Assembly: GCA_030680415.1 (NCBI GenBank)
Contig: JAUXVE010000157.1
Location: 1-47,166, forward strand
Source: Rubrivivax sp.
GTDB lineage: Bacteria > Pseudomonadota > Gammaproteobacteria > Burkholderiales > Burkholderiaceae_C
DNA: 47,166 nucleotides
Direction of reading: 5' to 3'
Part shown: positions 24,011-34,893 of the stretch, piece by piece
Layout of the letters: each line of letters begins with the position of its first letter
How positions within the stretch are numbered: position 1 is the first letter of the stretch
Notes under the pieces: generated by a model
The model's input: only the letters and a program-made list of their open reading frames with translations
What the model was told of the DNA's origin: nothing
Databases searched by the model: none
Made by a program: the position numbers and the translations under genes

Positions 24011-24877
24011 ATGGACTACACCGCGGTCGTCCTGCTCGAGATCATCTACATGATCGCCTTCCTCGTGCTCACCAGCGCGGGGCTGGCGGTCGTGTTCGGG
24101 ATGATGCGGGTCATCAACCTCGCCCACGGCGAGTTCGTGATGATCGGCGGCTACACGACGATCGCGTGTGCCAAGGCGGGCCTCAACATCTATCTCGCGA
24201 TGCTCGTCATCTCGCCGCTCGTCGTCGGGCTGTTCGGGCTGATCGTCGAGCGGCTGGTCGTGCGCCACCTCTATGGCCGCATGATCGACACCATGCTCGC
24301 GACCTGGGGGCTGTCTCTGCTGATGGTCGGGTTGGTGACGATGATCTTCGGCAACACGGCCGTCAGCGTGCCGGCCCCGATCCCGGGCTACCAGCTGGGC
24401 GAATTCCAGATGGGCGGCTACAACCTCTTCATCATCGCGGTGGCCACGCTGATGGTGATCTGCCTGTGGCTGGTGCTGCGCTTCACGCGCCTGGGCCTGG
24501 TCGCGCGCGGCGCCATGCAGAGCGCAGACGTGGCCTCGTCACTGGGCTACAACCCCAAGATGGTCTACATGTGGACCTTCGCCGCCGGCGCGGCGCTGTC
24601 GGGCCTGGCCGGCGGCGTGCTCGCGCCGCTGACCGGCCTGCTGCCCTCGTCGGGCGGTGCGTACATCGCCAAGGCCTTCATCACCGTCATCACCGGCGGC
24701 GCAGCGGTGATCGCCGGTACGCTGTCGAGCGCCGTGGTGTTCGGCGCCATCAACCAGATCGTTTCGTTCGGCTCGACACCCGTGATCGGCGAGATCGCCA
24801 TGCTCGTGCTCGCCGTGGTGCTGCTGCGGCTCATGCCGCAGGGCATCACCGGGCGCTTCTTCCGCAATTCGGCATGA
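24011..24877 (+). CDS. ABC transporter permease, LivH/UrtB type
   Basis: 288 residues, about eight membrane helices. It has the family signature GLAVVFGMMRVINLAHGEF in the second helix region, the cytoplasmic coupling segment RFTRLGLVARGAMQSADVAS and the C-terminal VLLRLMPQGITGRFF. It forms the membrane channel with the next gene product. It starts 24 bases after the binding-protein gene, and its TGA overlaps the next ATG as ATGA. Confidence 0.9.
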   Translation: MDYTAVVLLEIIYMIAFLVLTSAGLAVVFGMMRVINLAHGEFVMIGGYTTIACAKAGLNIYLAMLVISPLVVGLFGLIVERLVVRHLYGRMIDTMLATWGLSLLMVGLVTMIFGNTAVSVPAPIPGYQLGEFQMGGYNLFIIAVATLMVICLWLVLRFTRLGLVARGAMQSADVASSLGYNPKMVYMWTFAAGAALSGLAGGVLAPLTGLLPSSGGAYIAKAFITVITGGAAVIAGTLSSAVVFGAINQIVSFGSTPVIGEIAMLVLAVVLLRLMPQGITGRFFRNSA

Positions 24878-25929
24878 CCGGCGAATTCGCGAGCGCCGGC
24901 CGCATGCGCTGGGGGTGGTTCATCGCCCTCGTGCTGATACTGCTGTTGCTGCCGCTGGTCAGCGACACGCACACACCCACGCTGCTGGCGATCTGGTCGC
25001 TGTTCGCGCTCTCGCTCGGCCTGATGTGGGGCTACGCCGGCATCCTGAGCTTCGGCCACGCGGCCTATTTCGGGCTCGGTGCGTATACCTACGCGATCAC
25101 CGCGATGAACACCGGCGAGGGCACGGCGGCGCTGATCCTGGCCGTGCTGGTGCCGGCGCTCGTGGCCGCGGTCGTCGGCGCGATGATGTTCTACGGCCGC
25201 ATCAGCGACGTCTACATGGGCGTCATCACGCTGGTGTTCGCGCTCATCCTCAACAAGTTCATGGGCGCCACGGCCGGCGACGCCTACCGCATCGGCAGCG
25301 CCAGGCTCGGCGGCTTCAACGGCATCCCGGCCTTCCCCATCCTCAACGTGCCGGGCGACCCGAGCACGCAGATCTACGGCACCGGCCTGTACTACGTGGT
25401 CGTGGTCTGCCTGCTCGGCTGCTACCTGATCGCCCGTTGGGTGCTGGGCAGCGCATTCGGCCGCACGCTGCTGGGCATCCGCGAGAACGAGGCGCGTGTC
25501 GAACTGCTCGGCTACGACGCCGCCGCCTACAAGACGGCGATCTTCTCGCTCACGGCGGCGATGGCCGGCCTGGCGGGCAGCCTCTTCGCCAACTGGGCCG
25601 AGATCGTCACGCCGTCGTTGTTCGGCCTGGGCCAGTCGGTCGAGGTCATCATCTGGGTGATTGCCGGCGGCATCGGCACGCTGATCGGGCCCGTCGTCGG
25701 TGCCGTGCTGCTGGGCATGCTCAAGTTGCTCCTGGGCGAGCAGACGCTGGTCGACAACTCGCTGGTGCTCGGCGCGATCCTGATCCTGGTCGTCCTGCTG
25801 CTGCCGCGCGGGCTGGTGCCTTCGATCATGGCCTGGCGCGAGCGGCATGCGGTGAGCGTCGCCGGGCGTGCGCGCAGCGGCGGCAGCAGCCGCCGGCGCC
25901 GGCCCCCGGCTTCCGGTGAACCGCGATGA
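24874..25929 (+). CDS. ABC transporter permease, LivM/UrtC type
   Basis: 351 residues, about nine to ten membrane helices. The LivM/UrtC signature GLMWGYAGILSFGHAAYFGL is near 45-65, the coupling segment SAFGRTLLGIRENEARVELL near 190, and IIWVIAGGIGTLIGPVVGAV toward the end. The last 40 residues are a basic cytoplasmic tail (GGSSRRRRPPASG). ATG 24874 overlaps the previous stop (ATGA) and this TGA overlaps the following ATG (25926) the same way, so the four genes are translated as a coupled chain. Confidence 0.9.
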   Translation: MTGEFASAGRMRWGWFIALVLILLLLPLVSDTHTPTLLAIWSLFALSLGLMWGYAGILSFGHAAYFGLGAYTYAITAMNTGEGTAALILAVLVPALVAAVVGAMMFYGRISDVYMGVITLVFALILNKFMGATAGDAYRIGSARLGGFNGIPAFPILNVPGDPSTQIYGTGLYYVVVVCLLGCYLIARWVLGSAFGRTLLGIRENEARVELLGYDAAAYKTAIFSLTAAMAGLAGSLFANWAEIVTPSLFGLGQSVEVIIWVIAGGIGTLIGPVVGAVLLGMLKLLLGEQTLVDNSLVLGAILILVVLLLPRGLVPSIMAWRERHAVSVAGRARSGGSSRRRRPPASGEPR

Positions 25930-26651
25930 GCGAATCGGTGGTCGAGACGCGCGACCTGTCGATGCGCTTCGGCGGCGTGCTGGCCGTGAACAACGTCAAT
26001 TTCACGCTGCGCGAGCGTGAGCTGCGCTGCCTGATCGGCCCCAACGGGGCCGGCAAGAGCACGCTGTTCAAGTGCCTCACGGGCCAGCACCGCGTGAGCC
26101 ACGCCAACGGCCGCATCTACATCCGCGGCCAGGACGTCACCGGCTGGCGGCCGTACGAGATCGTGCGCCTGGGGGTCGGCATCAAGACCCAGGTGCCCTC
26201 GGTCATGAACGGCCTGACGGTGTGGGAGAACATCTGGCTCGCGGCGCGCCGCATCCACGGCCAGCACGGCACCCGGCCCGAGGTGGAACGGGTCGTCGAC
26301 GAACTCGGCCTCGGCGCCATCGTGCGGCGCAAGGTGGGCGAGCTCGCGCACGGCCAGCGGCAGATCGTCGAGCTCGGCCTCGTGCTGGCGCAGCAGCCCT
26401 GGCTGGTGCTGCTCGACGAACCCGCTGCCGGCATCACCGGCGCCGAAACCGAGCGCCTGATCGAGCTCATCCAGCGCATCAACGAGGCGGCGGCGGTGAT
26501 CGTCGTCGACCACGACATGCACTTCGTGCGCATGCTCGGCGGCCGCGTCACGGTGCTGCATCAGGGATCGATCCTGATGGAGGGCGCCAGCAGCCAGGTA
26601 CTCGAGGACCCGCGGGTGCGCGAGGTCTATATCGGAAGCCGGGCCAAGTGA
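25926..26651 (+). CDS. ABC transporter ATP-binding protein, LivG/UrtD type
   Basis: 241 residues with Walker [10 protein letters not shown], a Q-loop region ([16 protein letters not shown]), a signature motif degenerate to LAHGQRQ in place of LSGGQ/LSHGE, Walker [12 protein letters not shown] and the switch His in VVDHDMHFV. Such a signature is tolerated in UrtD-like ATPases. It energises the two permeases together with the following ATPase. Overlaps at both ends (ATGA before, GTGA after) keep it in the coupled chain. Confidence 0.9.
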   Translation: MSESVVETRDLSMRFGGVLAVNNVNFTLRERELRCLIGPNGAGKSTLFKCLTGQHRVSHANGRIYIRGQDVTGWRPYEIVRLGVGIKTQVPSVMNGLTVWENIWLAARRIHGQHGTRPEVERVVDELGLGAIVRRKVGELAHGQRQIVELGLVLAQQPWLVLLDEPAAGITGAETERLIELIQRINEAAAVIVVDHDMHFVRMLGGRVTVLHQGSILMEGASSQVLEDPRVREVYIGSRAK

Positions 26652-29152
26652 CGACGAGCACGCCATTGCCAGCCCCTGCGGATATCGACGAGACGCGGGA
26701 CGGCGCGCCCGCGCGCGCTGATCTGGTGCTCGATGTCGCGGACCTGCGCGCCGGCTATGGCCACGTGCCGGTGCTGCATGGCGTGTCGCTGCAGGTGCAC
26801 GAGGGCGAGGCGATCGGCATCGTCGGCCACAACGGCATGGGCAAGACGACCCTGCTCAAGACGCTCGTCGGTCTGCTGCCGGCCACCGGCGGGCGCATCG
26901 TCCTCGACGGCGTGGACGTGACCCGCGCGGCCGCTCACGAGCGCGCGCAGATGGGCATCGGCTACGTGCCCCAGGGGCGCGGCATCCTGCCCGGGCTGAG
27001 CGCATTGGAGAACCTGCGTCTGGCCTGGCGTGCCGACAGCGGCGAGACCGAGACGCAGGCGATCGAGCGCGTCGTCGACCAGTTCCCGCGCCTGCGCGAG
27101 ATGCTCGACCGCCGCGGCGGCACGCTCTCCGGCGGCGAGCAGCAGATCCTGGCGCTGGCGCGGGCACTGGTGCCGACCCCTTGGCTGCTGCTGCTCGACG
27201 AGCCGAGCGAAGGCATCCAGCCGTCGATCGTCCAGGAGATAGGCGCGACGCTCGCCAGGTTGCGCGACGAACAGGGCCTGTCGATGCTCATCGTCGAGCA
27301 GAACCTCGACCTCGTACTCGACGTGGCCGACCGTGTGGTCGTCGTCGAGCGCGGCCGCATCGTGCGCGAGATGGCCGCCGAAGGCCTGCGCGGCGGCGCC
27401 TTCGCCGAACTGCTGGGCATGGGCGCGGCGCGCGTCACGCGCAGCGCCGAAGCGCCGGCGCCCGCCGTGTCGCGTGCCGCGGCCTCGGTGCCGGCCACCA
27501 GCGCCAGCGACACCGCTCGCCCGACGGCCCCACGCGACCTGCCCGTGTCGCGCGCCGCTGCACCCGCCACACGTCACCGAGTACAGGCCGCCTCGCAGGC
27601 GGCCGCCACACAGGCCCTGGGGCCAGAGGGAACCATGTCGACCGTCAAACGCCCGACCGTCGAGCAACTGCACCAGATTGTCGACTCGCTGCACATGAAC
27701 ATGTCCGCGCGCGAGGTGGCCGACTATCTCGAGATCCTCGAAGGCACCTTCCAGGCCTACGACCGGCTCACGCAGCTGCCCGACAACCTGCCGCCGGTGC
27801 GCTACCCGCGCACGCCGGGTGTCAAGCCCAGCCCCGCCGACAACCCGCTGAACGCCTGGGCGGTGAAGAGCGAAGTGCGCGGAGCGGCGCACGGGCCGCT
27901 CGCCGGCAAGCGCGTCGTACTCAAGGACAACATCTGCCTGGCTGGCGTGCCGATGATGAACGGCGCCTCGTCGCTGGAAGGCTACGTGCCCGACCTCGAT
28001 GCCACCGTGGTCACGCGCATCCTCGACGCCGGCGGCACCATCGTCGGCAAAGCGCATTGCGAGTATTTCTGCCTTTCCGGCGGCAGCCACACCTGCGCCG
28101 CCGGCGCAGTGCACAACCCCTACCGCTACGGCCATTCGGCCGGCGGCTCGTCATCGGGCGCGGCCGCGCTGGTCGGCGCCGGCGAGATCGAGATGGCGAT
28201 CGGCGGCGACCAGGGCGGCTCGATCCGCATGCCGGCGAGCTGGTGCGGCGCCTACGGCATGAAGGGCACGCATGGACTCGTGCCCTACACCGGCGCGATG
28301 CCGATCGAGGCGACGATCGACCACCTCGGTCCGATCACCGCCACGGTGGCCGACAACGCGCTGCTGCTCGAGGTGATCGCCGGCGCCGACGGGTTGGACC
28401 CGCGCCAGTACAACCCGCGGGTCGACCGCTACACCGCCGCGCTCGGCCGCGGCGTCGCCGGCATGCGCATCGGCGTGCTGCTCGAGGGCTTCAACCACGA
28501 CAACAGCGAGCCCGACGTCGACCGCAAGGTGCGCGACGCGGCCGAGCGGCTGCGTGGGCTCGGCGCCATCGTCGAGGACGTCTCGGTGCCGATGCACAAG
28601 GACGGCCCGGCACTGTGGACGGCGATCGCCGTCGAGGGCCTGCAGGCGCAGATGATGAACGGCAACGGCATGGGCTTCAACTGGCGCGGCCTGTACACGA
28701 CGAGCCTGCTCGACGCCCATGCCGCCTGGCGCGCGCGCGCCAACGAGCTGTCACCGTCGCTCAAGCTGTGCATGATGGCCGGCGAGTATTTCCAGCGCGA
28801 CTACCGCGGCCACTTCTACGCCAAGGCGCAGAACCTGAGCCGCGTGCTGGCAAGGGCCTATGACGACGCGCTGCAGAAGTTCGACCTGCTGATCACGCCG
28901 ACGCAGCCGATGAAGGCCACGCCGCTGCCGCCGGCGAATGCACCGCTCAAGCTCTACATTCAGCGTGCGCTCGAGATGGTCAACAACACCTGCCCGTTCG
29001 ACGTCACCGGGCACCCGGCGATGAGTGTGCCCTGCGGCCTGTCCAGCGGCCTGCCGGTGGGTCTGCAGCTGATCGGCAAGCACTGGGCCGAATCGACGAT
29101 CTACCGCGCTGCGCACGCCTTCGAGCAGTCGGGCGACTGGCGCAGCTTCTGA
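26648..29152 (+). CDS. Fusion of LivF/UrtE-type ABC ATPase and amidase-signature hydrolase
   Basis: One uninterrupted frame of 834 residues from GTG 26648, which overlaps the previous stop (GTGA). Residues 1-258 are a full ATPase: Walker [10 protein letters not shown], signature LSGGEQQ, Walker [12 protein letters not shown], switch His replaced by Gln-rich EQNLDL as in LivF. Residues 259-329 are an Ala/Pro/Arg-rich linker. Residues 330-834 are a complete amidase like those linked to nitrile hydratases, with Lys in [11 protein letters not shown] and the Ser-cisSer-Ser core [14 protein letters not shown] and [14 protein letters not shown] 27635 (MSTVKRPT) has GAGGG 4 bases upstream, so a free amidase of 505 residues may also be made. 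Either a true fusion or stop-codon loss between two coupled genes. Confidence 0.8.
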   Translation: MTTSTPLPAPADIDETRDGAPARADLVLDVADLRAGYGHVPVLHGVSLQVHEGEAIGIVGHNGMGKTTLLKTLVGLLPATGGRIVLDGVDVTRAAAHERAQMGIGYVPQGRGILPGLSALENLRLAWRADSGETETQAIERVVDQFPRLREMLDRRGGTLSGGEQQILALARALVPTPWLLLLDEPSEGIQPSIVQEIGATLARLRDEQGLSMLIVEQNLDLVLDVADRVVVVERGRIVREMAAEGLRGGAFAELLGMGAARVTRSAEAPAPAVSRAAASVPATSASDTARPTAPRDLPVSRAAAPATRHRVQAASQAAATQALGPEGTMSTVKRPTVEQLHQIVDSLHMNMSAREVADYLEILEGTFQAYDRLTQLPDNLPPVRYPRTPGVKPSPADNPLNAWAVKSEVRGAAHGPLAGKRVVLKDNICLAGVPMMNGASSLEGYVPDLDATVVTRILDAGGTIVGKAHCEYFCLSGGSHTCAAGAVHNPYRYGHSAGGSSSGAAALVGAGEIEMAIGGDQGGSIRMPASWCGAYGMKGTHGLVPYTGAMPIEATIDHLGPITATVADNALLLEVIAGADGLDPRQYNPRVDRYTAALGRGVAGMRIGVLLEGFNHDNSEPDVDRKVRDAAERLRGLGAIVEDVSVPMHKDGPALWTAIAVEGLQAQMMNGNGMGFNWRGLYTTSLLDAHAAWRARANELSPSLKLCMMAGEYFQRDYRGHFYAKAQNLSRVLARAYDDALQKFDLLITPTQPMKATPLPPANAPLKLYIQRALEMVNNTCPFDVTGHPAMSVPCGLSSGLPVGLQLIGKHWAESTIYRAAHAFEQSGDWRSF

Positions 29153-29166
29153 ACGCCGGAGCTGCG

Positions 29167-30939
<1,773 letters not shown>

Positions 30940-30994
30940 GCCGCCCAGCCGCTCCGAAGGCGAATACCGGAGCGCTTCGGCGCGAAGGTATCCA

Positions 30995-32395
30995 ATGAGC
31001 GACGACGAGCTGGCGTTTCTGGACGCCACTTCGGTGGCACGCCTGCTGCACTCGCGCAAGTTGTCGCCGCTGGAGTTGACGCGTTCGATGCTCGCGCGCA
31101 TCGAGCGGCTCGATCCGAAGCTCGCGTCCTATGCGCTCGTCACGCCCGAGGTCGCGCTGGCGCAGGCACGCGAGGCCGAGCAGATGCTGATGCAGCACCG
31201 CATCCTCGGCCCCCTGCACGGCGTGCCGATCGGACTGAAGGACCTGTGCTACACGAAGGGTATCCGGACGATGGCGGGCATGCCGATCCGGCGCCACTTC
31301 GTGCCCACCTTCGACGGCACGGCGGTGGCCCGGCTGCGCGACGCCGGCACGGTGCTGCTGGGCAAGCTGCAGATGACCGAAGGCGCATTCGCCGATCACC
31401 ACCCCGAGGTGCGTGTGCCCGTGAACCCGTGGCATGCCGACCATTGGTCGGGCGCGTCGTCCAGCGGTCCGGGCGTCGCCATCGCCGCCGGCTTGTGCTT
31501 CGCCGCCCTGGGCACCGACACCGGCGGCTCCATCCGCTTCCCCTGCGCCGCCAACGGCGTGACCGGCCTCAAGCCGACCTGGGGCCGCGTGCCGGTGTAC
31601 GGCGCGTTGGAGCTCGCCGCGTCGCTCGACCACATCGGACCGATGGCGCGAAGCGCCGCCGACTGCGGCGCCATGCTCGGCGTCATCGCCGGTGCCGACC
31701 CACACGACCCGGTGGCCCTGCGCGATGCGGTGCCCGACTACCTGGCCGGCGACCCGACGCAGCTTGGCGACCTGCGCGTCGGCTTCGACCCCGACTATGC
31801 CAGCGGCCTCGACGAGACGATGCAGCGTGCCGTCGACGACGCCGCTGCCGTGCTGCGCGGCCTCGGCGCCGACGTCCGCAACGTACGCTTTCCCGATCCC
31901 GGCGACGCCATCCGCGACTGGCCCGTCGCCTGCGCGGTCGAGACCGCCGTGGCGCACGAAGCCAGCTTCCCGGCGCAACGCAGCGCCTACGGCCCCGGCC
32001 TCGCTGGCCTGCTCGACCTCGGCCGCACCACCAGCGGGCCAGACCTGCAGAAGGTCTGGCTGCGCCGCCGCGCCTTCGCCGGGCGCGTGACCGCGCTGAT
32101 GGAAACCATCGACCTGCTGCTCGTTCCTGCGCAGCCCATGGCCTCGCCGACCGTCGCACAGATGGCGGCGCTCGGCTCCGATCCGGAGGGCTTCGCCCGG
32201 CTCGTGCGCTTCACCGCGCCGTTCGACATGAGCGGACATCCGACGATCACGCTGCCCGCGGGCTTCACGCGGCAGGGCACGCCGGTGGCGATCCAGCTCG
32301 TTGCTGCGCGTTTGCAGGAAGCCCGCCTTGTCCGCGCGGGAATGGCGTTTCAGCGCGTCACCCATTGGCACCGAGGCCGACCGACCTCAAAATGA
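30995..32395 (+). CDS. Amidase (amidase-signature family), second copy in the locus
   Basis: 466 residues with the family Ser-cisSer-Lys arrangement: Lys in GVPIGLKDLCYTKG, the Ser-rich stretch WSGASSSGPGVAIAAG and GTDTGGSIRFPCAANG. It is distinct from the fused amidase upstream in length and sequence and closer to GatA/AtzF-like hydrolases acting on amides or allophanate-like compounds. ATG 30995 has AAGG 8 bases upstream. It lies 55 bases after the CoA ligase. It hydrolyses an amide to acid and ammonia; the substrate is unknown. The C-terminal end is short but complete (PVAIQLVAARLQEARL). Confidence 0.9.
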   Translation: MSDDELAFLDATSVARLLHSRKLSPLELTRSMLARIERLDPKLASYALVTPEVALAQAREAEQMLMQHRILGPLHGVPIGLKDLCYTKGIRTMAGMPIRRHFVPTFDGTAVARLRDAGTVLLGKLQMTEGAFADHHPEVRVPVNPWHADHWSGASSSGPGVAIAAGLCFAALGTDTGGSIRFPCAANGVTGLKPTWGRVPVYGALELAASLDHIGPMARSAADCGAMLGVIAGADPHDPVALRDAVPDYLAGDPTQLGDLRVGFDPDYASGLDETMQRAVDDAAAVLRGLGADVRNVRFPDPGDAIRDWPVACAVETAVAHEASFPAQRSAYGPGLAGLLDLGRTTSGPDLQKVWLRRRAFAGRVTALMETIDLLLVPAQPMASPTVAQMAALGSDPEGFARLVRFTAPFDMSGHPTITLPAGFTRQGTPVAIQLVAARLQEARLVRAGMAFQRVTHWHRGRPTSK

Positions 32396-32500
32396 TCGTC
32401 GAATCGAGTCACTGCGCGCCAGCCTCGACAACGGCCTGCGGTGCAACCCGCGGACGGGTCGGGCCACGCGCACCCACCGGAACAAGCAAGGAGAACTGAC

Positions 32501-33256
32501 ATGGACCTCGGACTCAAGGGCAAGCGGGCCCTCATTACCGGCGGCACCAAGGGCATCGGCCGTGCCATCGCCGAAGCCTTCGCCGCCGAAGGGGCGAGCG
32601 TCTCGGTCTGCGCGCGCAATGCCGACGAGGTCGACGCGACGGTCGCCGCGCTGCAGGCCAAGGGGGTCCAGGCCTTCGGACGCGCGCTCGATGTCGCCGA
32701 CGGGCCGGCATTGGCCGCATGGGTGTCGGCGAGCGCCGCCGCGCTCGGCAGCATCGACGCGCTGGTCTGCAACGTCAGCGCGCTGGCCGTCGGCGACTCG
32801 GCCGAAACCTGGGAGAAATCGTTTCGCGTCGACATGATGCACAGCGTCAATGCCGTGGCGGCGGCGCTGCCCTTCCTCGAGAAGTCGACAGCCGGCTCGA
32901 TCGTGCTGATATCGAGCGTCTCCGGCTTCGAGGTGGATTTCGCCGCCGGCTCCTACGGCGCGTTCAAGGCCGCGCTGATCCACTACGCCAAGGGATTGAG
33001 CCGATCCCTCGTCGCCAAGGGCATCCGCGTGAACTGCGTGTCGCCGGGAAATACCTATTTCGACGGCGGCATCTGGCAGACGATCGAGAAGAACCTGCCG
33101 GATCTGTACGCGTCGACACTCAAAGTCAACCCGACCGGAAAGTTCGGCACCCCTGCCGAGGTGGCCAGCGGTGTCGTGTTCCTCTCGAGCCCGATGGCCA
33201 GCCGCATTTCGGGCACCAACCTGGTGATCGACGGCGCCCTGACCGTCGCGGTGTAG
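32501..33256 (+). CDS. Short-chain dehydrogenase/reductase
   Basis: 251 residues of the classical SDR fold: NAD(P) motif TGGTKGIGRA (13-22), NVSA in place of the usual NNAG, Ser138/139 in LISSVSG, and the active-site Tyr152-x-x-x-Lys156 in SYGAFKAAL. The end GTNLVIDGALTVAV is typical. ATG 32501 has AAGGAG upstream. Its place among amide hydrolases and a CoA ligase suggests it oxidises or reduces a hydroxy/keto group on the same substrate (inference). The NVSA change affects the structural Asn loop but is seen in divergent SDRs. Confidence 0.9.
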   Translation: MDLGLKGKRALITGGTKGIGRAIAEAFAAEGASVSVCARNADEVDATVAALQAKGVQAFGRALDVADGPALAAWVSASAAALGSIDALVCNVSALAVGDSAETWEKSFRVDMMHSVNAVAAALPFLEKSTAGSIVLISSVSGFEVDFAAGSYGAFKAALIHYAKGLSRSLVAKGIRVNCVSPGNTYFDGGIWQTIEKNLPDLYASTLKVNPTGKFGTPAEVASGVVFLSSPMASRISGTNLVIDGALTVAV

Positions 33257-33267
33257 GAGATCGATCC

Positions 33268-34215
33268 ATGAGCGCACATGCACACAAGCACCACACCATC
33301 CACCGAGAGCACATCCACCACGGCTGGAACAACGCGTTTGCTCCGCGCCTGAAGGTCGCGCCCGGTGAGACGGTGCACTTCGAAACCGTCGATGCCTCGT
33401 CCGGCCAGCTGACGCGGGCCTCGACCGCGGCCGACCTCGCGAAGCTCGACCTCGACCGCGTCAATCCGGTGACCGGACCGATCTACATCGACGGCGCGAA
33501 GCCGGGCGACGCGCTGAAGATCACCGTGCTGTCGTTCCGCCCGTCGGGCTGGGGCTGGACCGGCAACATTCCCGGCTTCGGCCTGCTCACCGACCAGTTC
33601 CCGGACGCGAAGCTGCACCACTGGAACTACGATTCCGGCCTCGCGCCCGCGATGTACGGGCCTGGCGGACGCGTGCCGCTCAGGCCGATGTGCGGAACGA
33701 TCGGTGTCGCTCCGGCCGCGCCAGGCCTGCACAGCATCATCCCGCCGCGCAACGTCGGCGGCAACATGGATGTGCGCGACATCACGGAAGGCGTCGAGCT
33801 CTATCTGCCGATCGAGGTCGACGGCGCGATCTTCTCCGTTGGCGACACGCATGCGGCACAGGGCGACGGCGAGGTGTGCGGCACGGCGATCGAGACGGCG
33901 ATCGACGTGGCCCTCAAGTTCGATCTGGTCAAGGGCGCCCATCTGCGCTCGCCGCGCTACGTCACGCCCGGCCCGGTGACCAATCACTTCGACAAGAAGG
34001 GCTACGAGGTGACGACCGGCATCGGACCCGATCTGATGGTGTGCGCCCGCACGGCAGTGTCTGAGATGGTCGAGCTCTTGAGCCGGCGTTTCGGCTATTC
34101 GCCGATCGACGCCTACATGCTTTGCAGTGTGTGCGCGGATCTGCGCATCAGCTCGATCGTCGACGTGCCGAACTGGGTGGTGTCGTTCTACTTTCCGAGA
34201 GTCGTGCTCGAATAG
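33268..34215 (+). CDS. Acetamidase/formamidase family hydrolase
   Basis: 315 residues of the FmdA/AmdA family (HIHHGWNNAFAPRLKVAPGE near the start, GPIYIDGAKPGDALKITVL, IPPRNVGGNMDVRDI, GDTHAAQGDGEVCGTAIE with the likely metal-binding His and catalytic Glu region). These enzymes release ammonia from formamide or acetamide. ATG 33268 has AGGAG 9 bases upstream, 11 bases after the SDR. It is the last gene of the amide locus and the third amide hydrolase in it. The His-rich N-terminus (HAHKHHTIHREHIHH) is somewhat longer than usual. Confidence 0.9.
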   Translation: MSAHAHKHHTIHREHIHHGWNNAFAPRLKVAPGETVHFETVDASSGQLTRASTAADLAKLDLDRVNPVTGPIYIDGAKPGDALKITVLSFRPSGWGWTGNIPGFGLLTDQFPDAKLHHWNYDSGLAPAMYGPGGRVPLRPMCGTIGVAPAAPGLHSIIPPRNVGGNMDVRDITEGVELYLPIEVDGAIFSVGDTHAAQGDGEVCGTAIETAIDVALKFDLVKGAHLRSPRYVTPGPVTNHFDKKGYEVTTGIGPDLMVCARTAVSEMVELLSRRFGYSPIDAYMLCSVCADLRISSIVDVPNWVVSFYFPRVVLE

Positions 34216-34460
34216 CTATTCCTCGACTGTCAGTCATCGCCGCGACCCTACAGACGCCAGTCATCAAGTTTCTCTGCCCTGGAACTGAAGCGACGCCATC
34301 AACATGCTCCGCACTCTCCGCCGAACGGGAGCTTCTGGGCAGCGAACTTTGCGACTTGTACTTCGGGATTGGGTCGGGTCCTGCCGGGCATCCAGGCCGA
34401 CAGACGGCCGGAGACCGGCCATTCGCGGCCCGCATCGCGCAGTAGCAATCCACGCACTTT
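34216..34460. other. Intergenic stretch after the amide locus
   Basis: No gene, terminator or repeat is recognised in the 245 bases between the acetamidase stop and the toxin remnant. A further 271 bases (34623-34893) between the remnant and the rhodanese gene are likewise unassigned; together they look like debris of accessory DNA. Confidence 0.4.
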
Positions 34461-34622
34461 TCAGTTCGCGGTGAGCTCCGCGCCCAGGATCGCCGCGATG
34501 TCCTGGCGCTCACCCAACAACCTGACCACATCCAGGTGGTCGCCGCGCTCGAAGTAGAACCACAACAGCGGAAACTTCGCGACCTGCCACTCTCTGCCGC
34601 GGCCCTGCGAGTGATCAGCCAT
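34461..34622 (-). pseudogene. ParE/RelE-type toxin, C-terminal remnant
   Basis: 53 residues from ATG 34622 to the stop at 34461. The stretch VAKFPLLWFYFERGDHLDVV followed by RLLGERQDIAAIL resembles the last third of ParE-family toxins (hydrophobic strand, then a DHIDVWRVLHAQRDI-like end). Intact ParE toxins have about 95-110 residues; the N-terminal helices and the antitoxin gene are missing. The 5' side runs into unrelated sequence. A similar decay is seen in other accessory stretches of the window. The call is by motif and could be wrong because the piece is short. Confidence 0.4.
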
Positions 34623-34893
34623 AGGCTGGCCCGATGCCGCCGGCCTTGTCGCGAGGCCGTCTTCATCGCCACCGCGGCGAGATTCAAAGTGATCGCCGTC
34701 GGCCGATTCGCGGTTGTTGGATGAGTGCCTGGGTCCCCGCAGGTGACTTTTCCCAATGCCAGCCACGTGGCGGCGAGTTTGTTGCCGCGAATGTCGCTGA
34801 CGGGTCGAGGCTTGCCGGCCAGCAGCGCGACTTCGACGCCTGTCAGCCGTCGTCCAGCACAAGACGGCGCAGCGGCAGGGCTGAGTCAGCGCA

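Noticed and set aside
23170..24873. Upstream in-frame extension of the LivM-type permease through the binding protein and LivH genes
   Set aside because: It overlaps two well-supported genes in another frame; the permease starts at ATG 24874 in an ATGA overlap.
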